A DNA stretch of 64,000 nucleotides from Pontederia crassipes (Eukaryota; Streptophyta; Magnoliopsida; Commelinales; Pontederiaceae). Every line of letters starts with the position of its first letter. Positions within the stretch are counted from its first letter, which is position 1. Of this stretch, positions 25,391-36,735 are shown one piece after another. Position numbers and translations under genes: made by a program. The stretch covers positions 34,594,768-34,658,767 of the forward strand of contig CM060183.1 in NCBI GenBank assembly GCA_030549335.1, in the 5' to 3' direction. Under the pieces are notes generated by a model, which had not been told where the DNA came from, made no database searches, and saw only the letters and a list, made by a program, of their open reading frames with translations.

Positions 25391-26090
25391 TGAAGGCGAT
25401 AGAAGATTTATATATATCAATCATTTTAGAATATCAAACAACTAAGATTTGTAATCATGTTATTACTATCGGATAGTTTGTTATAAACAATATAGGATAC
25501 ATAATTAGGTAATAATAAAATAATCAACTAAACTTAATCATTTTATTAGTATAATTAATATGTGAAATAATTCATATATTTTTGTGTTAATAATATTTAT
25601 AATCCTATATTATTTCTATTAATACTTTTTAGTCGTATATAGTTATTTTTTATTGTTATGAGGTTGGTGTTCTATAAAGTAGATAGAAGATTTACGTACA
25701 TCAGTTATTTTAGAATATCAAACAATTAAGATTTGTGATCATATTGTTGTTATTGAATAATTTGTTATAAAATAATATAGGATACATAATATGCTAATAA
25801 TAAAATAATTAGCTAGATTTAATCATTATTTGAATATTATTAATAGTTTTTAAATTTATTATTATATGTATATCCATATGTCATAGTTCATTATAAACAA
25901 ATGCATGATACATAATCAACTAATAACAAAACAATCAATCAAATTTAATCATTTTGTTATTTTTATTTTATTAAGATAGAAGATTTATGCATATCAATCA
26001 TTTTAAAATATCAAACAAAATAATCATTTTATTACTATTGTATAGTTAGTTACAAATCAATATAAGATACTTAATCACCTATAATAAAAG
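25391..26090. repeat. degenerate tandem repeat, about 290-bp period, 3-4 copies
   Basis: The block 'gatagaagattta', 'tcaatcattttagaatatcaaac', 'gtttgttataaacaatataggatacataat' and 'aaaataatcaactaaacttaatcatt' recurs near 25391-25550, 25676-25835, partly at 25860-25960, and again at 25974-26090. AT-rich, non-coding. Confidence 0.7.
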
Positions 26091-26665
26091 TTAATTATTA
26101 TTTAATTATATTACTTATGATAAAATTTTATATTGTAAATAAGATATAATATAATATCTATAAAAGTTTATTATTGAGTGGTTTCTAATTTAATTATTAT
26201 TTATATATTATCTACATTAGCTATAAATATCGTGATATATATGATGCTGTGGTGCATATTGCAAAAGCAAGTTATACATTCTATTATGTGTGTATGTTTT
26301 CTTTCAAGAACAAGAGATATTTTTTTTATAAATTATATATACAATTTGTGTATTATACACCATGTACAAATAGAGGGGCTCTCAATTTTTATTTGCATAT
26401 TCGACTCCCTCTTTAAAAGCAAATAGTACATACGGACATACGAATATACACATGTGCATGATAAAAAAATATTTTATTATAATATCATCATGATATTCAA
26501 AAGTTCATTACGAAATATATATATATCTTTATTCATATTTTTAAATTTAATATTTGTAATTACGAATAGATGATGCTTTCAAAATAGTAGTATACGTGAT
26601 GTCCTTTATGATATAGAATACCATGTGCAGATCTCTAAGTGTATGTCTCTATATGCTAACAAAAT

Positions 26666-27905
26666 GTTGTATGCATATGAAGATATTTAAGTCAAAAACT
26701 TGTATCTTTAATCTTATAATAATAATTACATTTATTATTAATAAAAAATCATAATTATTTTTTATTATTATGATAATAATCCTAATGAATTAATATTCAT
26801 AAATTTATTACTATGGTAAACTTAATAATATCAATGAGTATCACATCATTTAATGATAAAAATGTTTTTTGTTGTTTATTGAAGTTTACACATTTATATC
26901 CATATTTATTTATTTATATAAAAGAAAAGATAGAAGATGCTAAGTGTTAATATTTCATTAAGCAGTGTATCGTTAAAATTATTTTTAAATGAAAGTTTAT
27001 AAAGTATGTTAGTTATGTTATAATAATAAATAAAATAATTTATATTCATAATTAATATATATCATGATGATATTGATTAATATTCAGTAAATATCTATGT
27101 TCCCTATATAATATAACTATAATTTTAAAATTATATTTCCTTTATAATAAAAAATAAAATATTATAAAAAATATAGTTATATATTTATATTCACACGTAT
27201 CTATGTATAATAATTATATGATGCCACATATGAAATAAAATTATATTAAATAATTATATATTTTTTTAAAAACTATTATGAACGAGAATTGATCATATAT
27301 AATAAAATTAGTATTTTTTTGTATCTATTTATCAAATATACTTTTAGTCCACATTCAAAGTTTTCAAATATAAATGAAAATGGAATCATATTCAACTATG
27401 TAATTTAATTCCACATTTTAAGTTTATAATATGAAATAGATAAAATAAATTATAAAATAGGAAGAATTCACAAACTTTATAGCTATCTTTTCGGATTAAA
27501 TCAATCTATCAATAATTTTTTAAGACTTGAAGGCAGAAGCATGTGACACATAATCAAATAAAAAAATGTAAAAAAATCTAATGTTAAGTTATATAGAAGA
27601 TAAATATAACAATTATATTTCATATCTATATTGTATTATAAAGAATAAATTATATTTCTATTGTTCCTTTGAGAGCAACCCAAATAATGAATAAAAAATT
27701 AGATATTAATAATAATGCACATTATATTTGACAGGTGAAAGGATAAATGCTACTTGGCACATACAAAATAATCTTTTTAAATTTACTTTTAAATAATATA
27801 TTATTTATATCTATAGTGACAACATGAATATACTAAATAATATTTATATAATATATCATATATTTTTTAGTTCCTCGTGTAAATAGTATCAAACACTAAG
27901 AAGTA
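26666..27905. other. AT-rich intergenic DNA, no gene seen
   Basis: Very AT-rich, dense stop codons in all frames, no recognisable element boundary. Confidence 0.6.
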
Positions 27906-27930
27906 ATATATATATATATATATATATATG

Positions 27931-29103
27931 AGAAAAAGGAATACGCTGCTCTGCATTTAGGCTGTAATCTACAGCATTAATCTCAACCGTTCAAAATAAG
28001 AAAAAGCTCCAAATCCAAGAAAAGGAATGGAACGAAAGTCTATGAGGAAACACTTCACGCCCGAAACACTTTCTCTCCCGATAAAAAAAGGCCATTTGCT
28101 CTTATGTGAGGTTCCTTCATGCCGGCGGCACTTACAACAAAGTGTAGCTTCCTCTTCCGACGATGACAATAATCTTCATGAAATATGAGATCCTCTTTGT
28201 GATAAATAGAGTGCCACCGTTTAAGATCTCGGTGAAGGCTCTTTTGCGAAGTGTTTCAGCGAGTTTATTGATGTTTTACTCTACATCCGGTGGCGAAGGC
28301 CTTTTCCACAAGGAAAAAAACTTATACATAAATCTTAATAAATTCTCTTCTCCGTGGCTGGCTCTTTGACGCCCTTGAGTTGAATCGACGACATATTTGT
28401 TTTCTCTCCAAAGCTGAGAGCATAACCAATCTAAACACAACATATGAATCACACTGTTCATTTTCCTAAGAGGGTGTCCATTTTTTTTGGATTAAATTCT
28501 CGAAAAAGAGGAATATGGCATACCAAGTGACGTATCTATGAAGTTATTTCAAAGGGACATAACATAAAGAAATTGGGATTGTTTAAGCAATTCGTGTGTT
28601 GTTTTGCTCGTTCGCTTGGACATTTTCTTGAGCTTGTTAACATTTTTTGCATGTTTTTTACTTCTTCGTCACTCATCTCATGCAATTATTTGCTGGGTGC
28701 GACCACCTCTTCGCCTCTTTCCGTCGGTGAACTCGGAAACCTCTCCATCCGGAATACCACCCTGCCGTGGTGTTTTGCCCCAACCTCCATCCGGTTCAAG
28801 AACATCACTGTCCACCTGAATGTGCCACCACTAATTTCACCGGACGCTGTTGTTGCCGGATTGCAGCAGGTAATCCTAGTATGAGGTGAAGGGAATAGCC
28901 GCCGATCACTCCAAGGGACAAAGACAAAAAGAAAAGGAGGAGAGAGGAGATTGAGAAAAAGGTGAGATAAAAAGAGAGGACCTAGCGGAGAGGGCGATCA
29001 CGAAAAGTGGAGAAGAATAAAATCCAACCATCCATCAGATCCAACGGATGTCGTTTCTAGCTGTAATTTACAGCTTGTTTAGTGGGTTGTACATCCGGTG
29101 CCC

Positions 29104-29106
<3 letters not shown>
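27931..29106. mobile_element. 1.2-kb insertion bracketed by (TA)n tracts
   Basis: A block of near-normal GC content lies exactly between two TA runs (27906-27930 and 29107-29137) in otherwise AT-rich DNA. Near each end is a GCTGTAA...TTACAGC palindrome followed by a CCGTT motif in inverted orientation (about 27961-27993 left, about 29040-29075 right), which supports a single element that inserted into a TA microsatellite. Interior reading frames are short and match no family I recognise. True terminal repeats are not evident. Confidence 0.45.
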
Positions 29107-29137
<31 letters not shown>

Positions 29138-29141
<4 letters not shown>

Positions 29142-30338
29142 TATAACCGAGAATTTACATGGAATTAACTTATTATCATTTTAAAAATTTGACATCTATA
29201 CTTAAATAATAATATTAAAAAATATTATTTATATTTCTTATTAAAATAAATATTGTCAACACCATATATAAACTTTTAGTTATATCAGATAAAATTTTTA
29301 ACTTCAGTCATTATTTATATTTAATACATACATAACATGCATATATACACACCTTAAAGAGAGTTAAAAAATTGAATGTAACTCTATCATGAAGTCATGT
29401 AATATGATTTAGATAATTGGATTCTTAAAGTGAGATCGTGTACAATAAAAAATAACATTAATTAATTTTTAAGAATGAAAAAAATATAATTGTTTATATA
29501 GATTGTTGAAAGAAAGTTATAACAATTAAGTATATATTTTAAAATAAATTATTATAAAAATATACTTAATTAGGAAGTGAATGCATTGTGGTGGACATTT
29601 TTAAAAAAATAGACAACAAAATATAATTTGCTATAAATTATAAAAAATATAAGTAATAAAAGAATTTACATATAATTATCATCTTTGTCATTTCATCCCA
29701 TATAAATATAGCATATATAATTAAATGGAAATGTAGAAATTGACAGTTATTATAACACTATTTCATTAAGTCATATATAATGTTTAAAATATTTAAATAA
29801 TTTTAACCGTTATTTTAGTATGATATATAATAATTTAATTTATTTATATTATATATCTTTACATACATATAGCATGTCAAATATGACATTTTTACATTGT
29901 CACATAGAAAATGAAATAGATACAATAACAAAAAATAGACATTGTTAAAAATACTAAAATAAATAGTATTTACTTAATTCTAAGACACGATATTATTTTA
30001 AAAAATATAGATATCAATTGTTATTTATACTTATATTATATCGAAATTAAAAAGATATATAATTTAAAAGAAGAAGTCACTGTATTTCTATATTGTCATG
30101 TGTAAATTAACATCGATAAAATAAAATTTAAATATAGATGTTAACAAAGTAACAAAGTTAAGGGGGGAAAAGATAGAGTAAAATATAATTAAGAATGAAA
30201 AAAATGTATTAGATTTTAAAAATAATTCTAAATAAATTTAATTTATTATAACATATTTACATATATAAATTTTTAAGGTGAGAAAATGATTATATAATCT
30301 ATAAAATTTTTATTTTATAATTAATTATGTTCGCGCAT

Positions 30339-30340
<2 letters not shown>
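29138..30340. other. AT-rich intergenic DNA upstream of the glycosyltransferase gene
   Basis: No coding or RNA feature recognised; extremely AT-rich. Confidence 0.6.

Positions 30341-30365
<25 letters not shown>
30341..30365. repeat. (TA)n microsatellite in promoter region
   Basis: TA dinucleotide run directly abutting the G-box; its length could vary between individuals. Confidence 0.95.
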
Positions 30366-30372
<7 letters not shown>

Positions 30373-30373
30373 C
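30366..30373 (+). promoter_or_regulatory. G-box / ABRE-like element
   Basis: CACGTGGC, the core bound by plant bZIP factors in abscisic-acid and light responses, about 77 bp before the TATA box and 138 bp before the start codon of the glycosyltransferase. Function is inferred from the motif and position only. Confidence 0.5.
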
Positions 30374-30441
30374 ATATTTCAATCATTCTCCATCAACGGA
30401 CGCCCCATCTCTCACAGATTTGCAAACTGTTCACGTAATTC

Positions 30442-30449
30442 TTATATAG
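30442..30449 (+). promoter_or_regulatory. TATA box of the glycosyltransferase gene
   Basis: TTATATAG, about 55 bp before the ATG at 30504. A transcription start 30 bp downstream (about 30475) would give a 5' leader of about 30 nt. Confidence 0.55.
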
Positions 30450-30503
30450 GTTGCCTCTTCATTTCATTTGTCTGCGCACACCTGCAACAGGTCGAACACA
30501 GCC

Positions 30504-31814
30504 ATGGCCGCCGTAGGGGGAAACGTCAGAGCTCCTGAACCTGAACCAGTGGTTCTGTACCCTTCGCCTGGCATGGGCCACTTGGTGTCCATGGTGGAGC
30601 TCGGCAAGCTCTTCGTCCTCCACGGCCTCCCCGTCACCGTCGTCACCGTCGATCCCCCGTACAACACCGGTGCCACTGCCGCCTTCATCGCCCGCGAATC
30701 CGCCGCCAACCCTTCCATCTCCTTCCGTCGCCTCCCCGCCGTCGACGTCCCGAAGATCTCCTCGCCCCACCCCGAGGCCATCGCCTTCGAGCTCCTCCGG
30801 CTGTCCAACGGTAACCTCCTCGACTTCCTCCGCGCCGTCACGCCCCGCGCTCTCGTCATCGACTTCTTCTGCGGTCCCACTTTTGACGTCGCCGCCGAGC
30901 TCGGAGTTCCCTGCTACGTGTTCTTCACCTCCGGGGCGAACGTCCTCGCCACCTTCCTCCGCTTCCCCGTCATTGACGCCGCGAGCACCAAGAGCTTCCG
31001 GGAGCTGGGCTACCAACCTCTTCTCATCCCCGGGCTTCCGCCGCTCCCGGAGAATCACATGCCCCTCCCCATGCTCGACCGGGACGATGACGCCTACAGG
31101 GGATTCCTGCGCAACAGCATCCGCTTACCGGAGGCTCACGGAATCATAAACAACACCTTCGACAAACTGGAGCCGAGGGCGCTAGAGGCCATCGCAGCCG
31201 GCCGATGCACGCCGGACGGCTACCGGACGCCTCCACTTTACAGCATCGGTCCCCTGATCAAATCCAGCGGCACGGGGAACGACGGCAACGGCGAGCAGTG
31301 CCTCGGTTGGCTCGACGCTCAGCCGCAAGCGAGCGTTGCGTTCCTCTGCTTCGGTAGCATCGGCCTCTTCTCGGTGGAGCAGCTGAAAGAGATGGCCGTC
31401 GGACTAGAACGTAGCGGACAGCGGTTCCTGTGGGTGGTGAGGAGCCCTCCGAGTCAAGATCCGGAGAAGCGGTTCGAGCGGCCGCCGGAACCGGACCTGG
31501 ACGCCCTGATGCCGGAGGGGTTCCTGGAGCGGACGGCTGGGAGGGGATTGGTGGTGAAGTCGTGGGCGCCGCAGGTGGCGGTTCTCAACCACAAGGCGGT
31601 CGGAGGTTTCGTGACCCACTTCGGCTGGAACTCGGTCCTGGAGGCGATCATGGCCGGGGTGCCAATGTTGGGCTGGCCATTGTACGCGGAGCAGTGGATG
31701 AACAAAGTGTTCCTGACGGAGGAGATGCGTCTGGCTGTGGCGGTGGAAGGGTACGACCAGGAGCTCGTGGCCGCCGCGGAGGTGGAGAAGAAGGTGCGGT
31801 GGCTGATGGTATGA
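30504..31814 (+). CDS. UGT88-like UDP-glycosyltransferase, 3'-truncated by retrotransposon
   Basis: Family-1 glycosyltransferase that would transfer sugar from a UDP donor to small molecules in the cytosol; acceptor unknown. ATG at 30504 (GCCATGGCC) is the first Met after the TATA box. The GT-B fold is readable: catalytic His26 in [16 protein letters not shown], activating Asp120 in [25 protein letters not shown], and the 44-residue PSPG donor box at residues 354-397, starting [16 protein letters not shown] and ending in Gln397, usual for UDP-glucose users. HFGWNS replaces the common HCGWNS. UGT88-type enzymes are the best match. Host coding ends after residue 435 at the Ty3 insertion; Val436 and the stop come from LTR bases, so about 38 C-terminal residues are lost. 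This helix packs back on the N-terminal domain in known structures, so activity is doubtful. The rest lies at 41956-42076. Coding DNA is very GC-rich and intronless. Confidence 0.93.
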   Translation: MAAVGGNVRAPEPEPVVLYPSPGMGHLVSMVELGKLFVLHGLPVTVVTVDPPYNTGATAAFIARESAANPSISFRRLPAVDVPKISSPHPEAIAFELLRLSNGNLLDFLRAVTPRALVIDFFCGPTFDVAAELGVPCYVFFTSGANVLATFLRFPVIDAASTKSFRELGYQPLLIPGLPPLPENHMPLPMLDRDDDAYRGFLRNSIRLPEAHGIINNTFDKLEPRALEAIAAGRCTPDGYRTPPLYSIGPLIKSSGTGNDGNGEQCLGWLDAQPQASVAFLCFGSIGLFSVEQLKEMAVGLERSGQRFLWVVRSPPSQDPEKRFERPPEPDLDALMPEGFLERTAGRGLVVKSWAPQVAVLNHKAVGGFVTHFGWNSVLEAIMAGVPMLGWPLYAEQWMNKVFLTEEMRLAVAVEGYDQELVAAAEVEKKVRWLMV

Positions 31815-31914
31815 CGTTTCGTACTTATAAAAAAAAGGCAGGGGAGGTCGCCTCCCCTGGCCTTCAGAACGATCGCCTCCGGCCGACCATCGGCCGGGGC
31901 GTATAAGAAGGGAG

Positions 31915-31949
<35 letters not shown>

Positions 31950-34323
31950 GGCAGAGGGTTCCAAGCGGCTTCACCCTGGGGAGGGGGTCGCAGCCGCTTG
32001 GAACCCTCTGCCACCCCCCCCCCCCCTCACCGTCTCGTTCTCCCTCTCTTTCTCGTCTTCACCCTGTTCGGCAAATGGCGACCCGAGCGTGAGTGACAGA
32101 GCAAAGACGACCTCACGAACGATCGGCGATCGACGACTCCTCAGCGCACGACGACCCTTCTCCATGTGCGCACGAACCGGGCGATTCCCTCGCACCTATC
32201 ACGAACGTCCGACGACGATCGGACGAGCCGCTTGGAGCCCTCTGCCACCCCCCCTCACCGTCTCGTTCTCCCTCTCTTTCTCGTCTTCACCAATGGCGAC
32301 CCGAGCGTGAGTGACAGAGCAAAGACGACCTCACGAACGATCGGCGATCGACGACTCCTCAGCGCACGACGACCCTTCTCCATGTGCGCACGAACCGGGC
32401 GATTCCCTCGCACCTATCACGAACGTCCGACGACGATCGGACGACGAGCAGCGACCGACGAATTTATTTTTCCGACAAAAGAGGTACCTTAGCGTTTAAA
32501 TCCTATAGACGGAGAAATATGAATCAATTGATGCTTGTAAATAGTACATTGAAATCCTGAGATCATTTCCTATGTTTTTCCTATTCATGTCGTGATGAAA
32601 TTGTGGCCGGAGGATCGCCGAAATCGGAAATAAAGTCAGCGGCCCTGTTTTATCGTAGGGACCGGTCGATCGATCCTGTCAGTGGTCGACCGGCCTGCGT
32701 ACATAACTCACGCGAGTTTTTTCTTACCGGTCGACCGGTCCATATGTTGACCGACATAAAATTTGTATACGATCGGTCGGCCGGTTCCACGTGAACGTAC
32801 GATCGATCCGATGTGCAGTGCGCATCCATATGACGTCGCGAGCAGTCAACCGACAACCATGCCGGTCGACCGACTCATGGACACCCAAAATGAGAACACG
32901 ATCAACCGGCCCAGAATATCGGTCGACCGACACAGGCGAGCAGTCGATCGGTCCACCAGAGGTGGTCGACCGGTCCGACAGAGATTCATTAATCAAAGTT
33001 CAATTGGACTGATCCACTCCTAATCTTGATCACGACTCTGACCAGTTCACCTACACTGGCTGAGTCTTATTGTACAAAGACAAATTTCCAACGGACTCCA
33101 AACCATAGATTTCTTAGTAACTAAAGATGATTAAATTAAAGACAAAGATGTGGGATTGCTATGTGCTGCCCCTAAAGTTAAAGCAAAGTCAGAGTTAAAG
33201 TAATGAAGGGATATATAGTTAGCTGAGGGGACAGCGAAGCTGGCTTATATGCCCACTATTCCTGAGATTTCAGGTGTTCTTCCACCGTTATCTCGAAGTG
33301 AAGGGTGATGCTATGATCACACATCTTCCTATAAAGATTAAAGTAATGATGCTACAAGGTCTTGTAACCGACCACTGTTCCTAAATTGTAGAAATTCTTC
33401 TCCCTACCTTCCGAATTGGGTGAGGCAGTAACAGCCACCCTCCTTTCCCGTTTACAGATTTACTGGCATCAGAGAATCAGAGAGGCACATCTGTCTTTCC
33501 AACCTAATAAAGTCGAACTTGTATAGGACAACCAACAATAAGGATATTCTAGTAATGTAAAAGACGTAGTGCAACTCACAGTAAAGCAATGCAAAGCAAA
33601 GCAAAGTATGGTAAAGCAAAGCAGAGATAATGTAAAGTAAAGTATAGTACAATATAGTGGAGACATTGTAAAGTAAAGCCAAAGTAAAGTAAAGATTAAG
33701 TATTATTATAATAAAGAACAGAGTACTGATATGAATAAAGTCTTATACATTATCTTTATCGATCCTTATTTCATCGTCTATAGCTATTGTACTGGGCATA
33801 TTTACTCATGGGTATTCTATTCCCCTGCATTCGCATTTTGCAGGTGAGAATGTCAACTGAGGAGATGATGGATGACGCAGAGCTTGGAGAATGCTGCACA
33901 TGACTAAACCGTCTACTCCAAGCTTTTCTATTGCATTCCTGTTTAAATCATATTATGTTCGGAGATATCATGTTTTCTTCCGCACTTAAAACTCCAGACC
34001 AACTTTATTATATTTCCGCTTAATTTTCCATATTGCGAGACATCATGAACTTCCGCCTACTTATATGATATGGAATATCATAGACTTTCGCATATTTTTC
34101 TATAATATGAGACATTATGGATTTCTGTATTTAGGTCATTCATCATGGTATTTCGACTACTCTTCCGCATTAAAGTCATCTATTATATTTATTATTATTT
34201 TATTAGTGCCACGCAAAGCATTTTGTTGAATGGTCAAGGTCAGTAGAGCAATAGGCAGTGTAGCGCTTCCAGGGTCAAACTAACCGCCTACGTGGCGGAA
34301 GGTGCGATTTCGGGGGCGTTACA
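31810..34323 (+). mobile_element. 5' LTR of Ty3/gypsy (Tekay/Del-like) element
   Basis: Begins TATGACGTTTCGTACTTATA and ends CGGGGGCGTTACA, followed after three bases by the primer-binding site. Aligns with 39701-41955 over its length; by eye the distal part differs at only a few percent. Compared with the 3' LTR it has a poly-G run of 31 bases (31918-31948), a 24-bp inverted repeat (31947-31970 against 31992-32015) and a tandem duplication of about 220 bp (31994-32226 and 32228-32443). A GATCGACC/GGTCGACC-rich segment lies at about 32655-32975 and an AAAGT-rich segment at about 33585-33700. The 5-bp flank GATGG (31805-31809) pairs with GATGA (41956-41960). Confidence 0.88.
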
Positions 34324-34326
34324 GTT

Positions 34327-34339
34327 TGGTATCAGAGCC
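34327..34339 (+). other. primer-binding site of Ty3 element
   Basis: TGGTATCAGAGCC, complementary to the 3' end of initiator tRNA-Met, three bases after the 5' LTR end. Confidence 0.9.
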
Positions 34340-34548
34340 TAAGTTCTTGGCTCCTTCATTGATCATAGTATAGTGTAGGTTCATGCATAGCATCCATTGT
34401 TCATATTGCTATACAGCTCGAAGTAAAGTCATGTGCAAGCTTCTCAAGCATCTGCTACTCCACTCATTAAGTAAGTAATAAGTACATTTCTATGGGAATC
34501 ATACTTATATTATTGAATTAAATTATGTTATAGACGCCTCCACGCCGC

Positions 34549-34986
34549 ATGGTCACCAAGATTTTACGAAGGAGTAGGGGTCATATAGTTGGGATACATG
34601 TATACCCACTAGATCCCCCAACTCCTCCACAGCCTGCTCCAAAGGGACCAGGGCATTCAAATTCGGACTTAGAGAGCGTTGAAAGTAATGATCCTGATTT
34701 ATCCTTCTCGTCCGTTGGAACATGAGAAGAAGTAATCCCCGGAGGAAACTGGTTGATGGAGGGAAGACATATAAGCAACCCGATTTATATATCCTCTGAC
34801 GACGAAGAAGAAGCCCTTGCACCTGAAGAAGAAGTCCAGAGTCGGGAGACCAGCCCGATAAGCCAGTTCGATTCAGAGCAGTACTGTAGTCTCTGCGATC
34901 AGAAGGGACATTTTGAGAAGGAGTGCCCTAATTCTCCGAAAAATCCCGGAACTGGACCAGAGGGACCCTCTCAGCAAAGTGATTAG
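34549..34986 (+). pseudogene. pre-gag acidic ORF with its own CCHC knuckle (one stop)
   Basis: A single frame from ATG 34549 (MVTKILRRSRGHIVG) to TAG 34984, interrupted once by TGA at 34723-34725; an internal ATG at 34756 could restart. The second half has a run of Asp/Glu (SSDDEEEALAPEEE) and a perfect C-x2-C-x4-H-x4-C zinc knuckle, CSLCDQKGHFEKEC (34885-34926). It lies ahead of, and separate from, the true gag with its own knuckle. I do not recognise a named family. It could be a duplicated gag tail or a lineage-specific leader protein. Confidence 0.6.
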
Positions 34987-35184
34987 TATCTTGTTGTCTT
35001 TCTTTTCTTTGTGAAAGGCCTTAGTGCGCCTCGAACTTATGTTACTTTCTGAAAAGTTTAATGATGAATGAATACTTTGTTTTGGTAAATAATTAATAGC
35101 ATGGTCTCAAATTTTCATCTAAGATTCTATCTTTATCAGATATCCTTGATTATACACCCTTCTCAAACATTGTCATGATCTTAT

Positions 35185-36215
35185 TATAGATAGCCGACCA
35201 GAGAAGAGGATCGGCGTCCAGCGAATACGAAGTTTACAACGAAGAGGAGGACCATGTTATTCCTCCACCCCCATTGAATCCTCCTCCGCCTACCCCATCT
35301 AGGGCCGATTCGCCACCACAGCAGGGACACCGAGCTCCCATCCCTTGTACCCTGCAAGAGTTTTGGAGGTCAAAGCCTCCGACGTTTAATGGGGAATGAG
35401 GAATCGATATTGCTGAGCAGTGGATCGAGAATCTAGAGGAGAAGTTTGACATACTCGACGTCCCTAAACACAAGAAGGTCATATTCGCCGGTGATACTCT
35501 CAGAGGAACGCCAAGGAATGGTGGAAAGCAAATAAAGCCACCAAATTTTCTGAAGTTAGGACTGTGGAATGGGGAGACTTCCGCAAGACATTTGAGACGT
35601 GTTACCTTCCGTCCCACCAGAGGGATTTGAAACAGAATGAGTTCCTGCACCTAGAGCAAGGGGCTGTGACCGTAGACAAATACGTGATCAAGTTCATCCG
35701 GTTAAAGAAATACTCTAAATCGGCTTTGGACGATGAGGAGCTGGTGAAATGTTTCGTGGACGGACTAAGGCTCTCTGAGATCCCAGATCAGGCCAGAAAA
35801 TTGCAAAACACTGGATGAAGCAATCAACCTGGCAACTCTGTCCGAGAGAGACCACCAGGACCTCATGAGGGAGATGAGGACCCAGCAGAATGTAAGACAG
35901 AGCTCCCATCACCAGCAACCCCGTGGGAACAACCGGCAACACCAACGACGGGATAACCGGTACCACCCGTACTCTACACCTCAACAGAACTATCGTCCTC
36001 AACAACAACAACAGTCGTACCGTCCGCCACAACAAGTTCCTCCCCCACCGCAACAGCAACAGCAACAACAACGACCCCCTCTGCAAGCGCAAAGACGCCC
36101 AGCACAACAGCAACGGCAACAACCTCAAAGAGCCCCTCAGGCACCATCCGCACAAGGTGAGCGGGTTTTATGCAACACGTGGCAAGACCCATGCGGAAGA
36201 ATGCCGAATGAAGTC
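35185..36215 (+). pseudogene. Ty3 gag, frameshifted
   Basis: Capsid/nucleocapsid precursor. Frame one from about 35185 contains PPTFNGE then a TGA at 35398 and IAEQWIENLEEKFDIL; a frame change near 35515 is followed by VEWGDFRKTFETCYLPS, EFLHLEQGAVTVDKYV and the rest of the retrotransposon-gag core to about 35800, where TGA ends the frame. The next frame carries a Gln/Pro-rich linker (about 35870-36150). At about 36225 a third frame reads CYYCGGMGHMAASYP, a zinc knuckle whose last Cys is Tyr. At least three frame changes or stops make it non-functional. Confidence 0.85.
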
Positions 36216-36219
36216 AGGA

Positions 36220-36640
36220 TCATGCTATTACTGCGGTGGCATGGGACACATGGCAGCAAGTTATCCGAGATGCGGACAACAACAGTTGGTGCAGGAAAGA
36301 CTCTTCAATTCGGAAGAGGATGCTCCTCAGAATGACGGTGATGTCATTCGAGGTACGCTATTCATAGCTGATTTACCTACCAAAGTATTATTCGATTCCG
36401 GTGCCTCGCATTCCTTTATTTCAGAAGAGTGTGCGAACACATTAGGTTAAAAGCAGCGAACTTAGAGCAAAAGATGAATATATTGACCCCACAAGGCACC
36501 CTCATTACTACAAAATATCTCCCCAATGTACCCATAGAGATAGAGAAAAGAAACCATCATGTCAATCTCATCATCATCCTCATGAGAGATTATGATATAA
36601 TTTTGGGATTGATTAATCTCACATGATGCTTCCATTCTGT
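36220..36640 (+). pseudogene. Ty3 aspartic protease, broken
   Basis: Pepsin-like retroviral-type protease that would mature Gag-Pol. VLFDSGASHSFIS (about 36386-36424) holds the catalytic Asp in D-S-G; the frame then ends at a stop (36448) and continues in another frame through [13 protein letters not shown] near 36579-36625, which corresponds to the family's conserved ILG flap region. Confidence 0.8.
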
Positions 36641-36735
36641 GCAAACAAAAGAAAGTAATCATAGGTACACAGAGTAAAGATAAAGTCATAGTCAGGAGAA
36701 TTGCACAAAAAGAACCAAAGATCATAGTATGCGCC

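Larger units (their letters stand above)
24650..26665. repeat. degenerate dispersed monomers
   Basis: A unit of roughly 100 bp with 'aaatagaggg-ct-tcaat', 'tttgcatacttgatgcc', 'ttgaaggcaaa' and 'acaaatataggtttgtgcat' blocks appears near 24660-24770, 24814-24905, 26355-26465 and, weaker, 26560-26660. The end of duplication unit 2 falls inside the first monomer. A frame at 24814-24996 is explained by this repeat and is not called as a gene. Confidence 0.6.

Noticed and set aside
28573..28884. 103-codon frame inside the TA-bracketed block
   Set aside because: No start context, no domain, and competing frames of similar length; not supported as a gene.
30468..30503. Upstream extension of the glycosyltransferase from TTG at 30468
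   Set aside because: Not an ATG, lies before the transcription start expected from the TATA box, and the first ATG at 30504 has a good context and gives the normal family N-terminus.
30459..31149. Long frames antisense and in +1 frame over the glycosyltransferase
   Set aside because: Shadows of a very GC-rich coding sequence with few stop codons; low-complexity translations.
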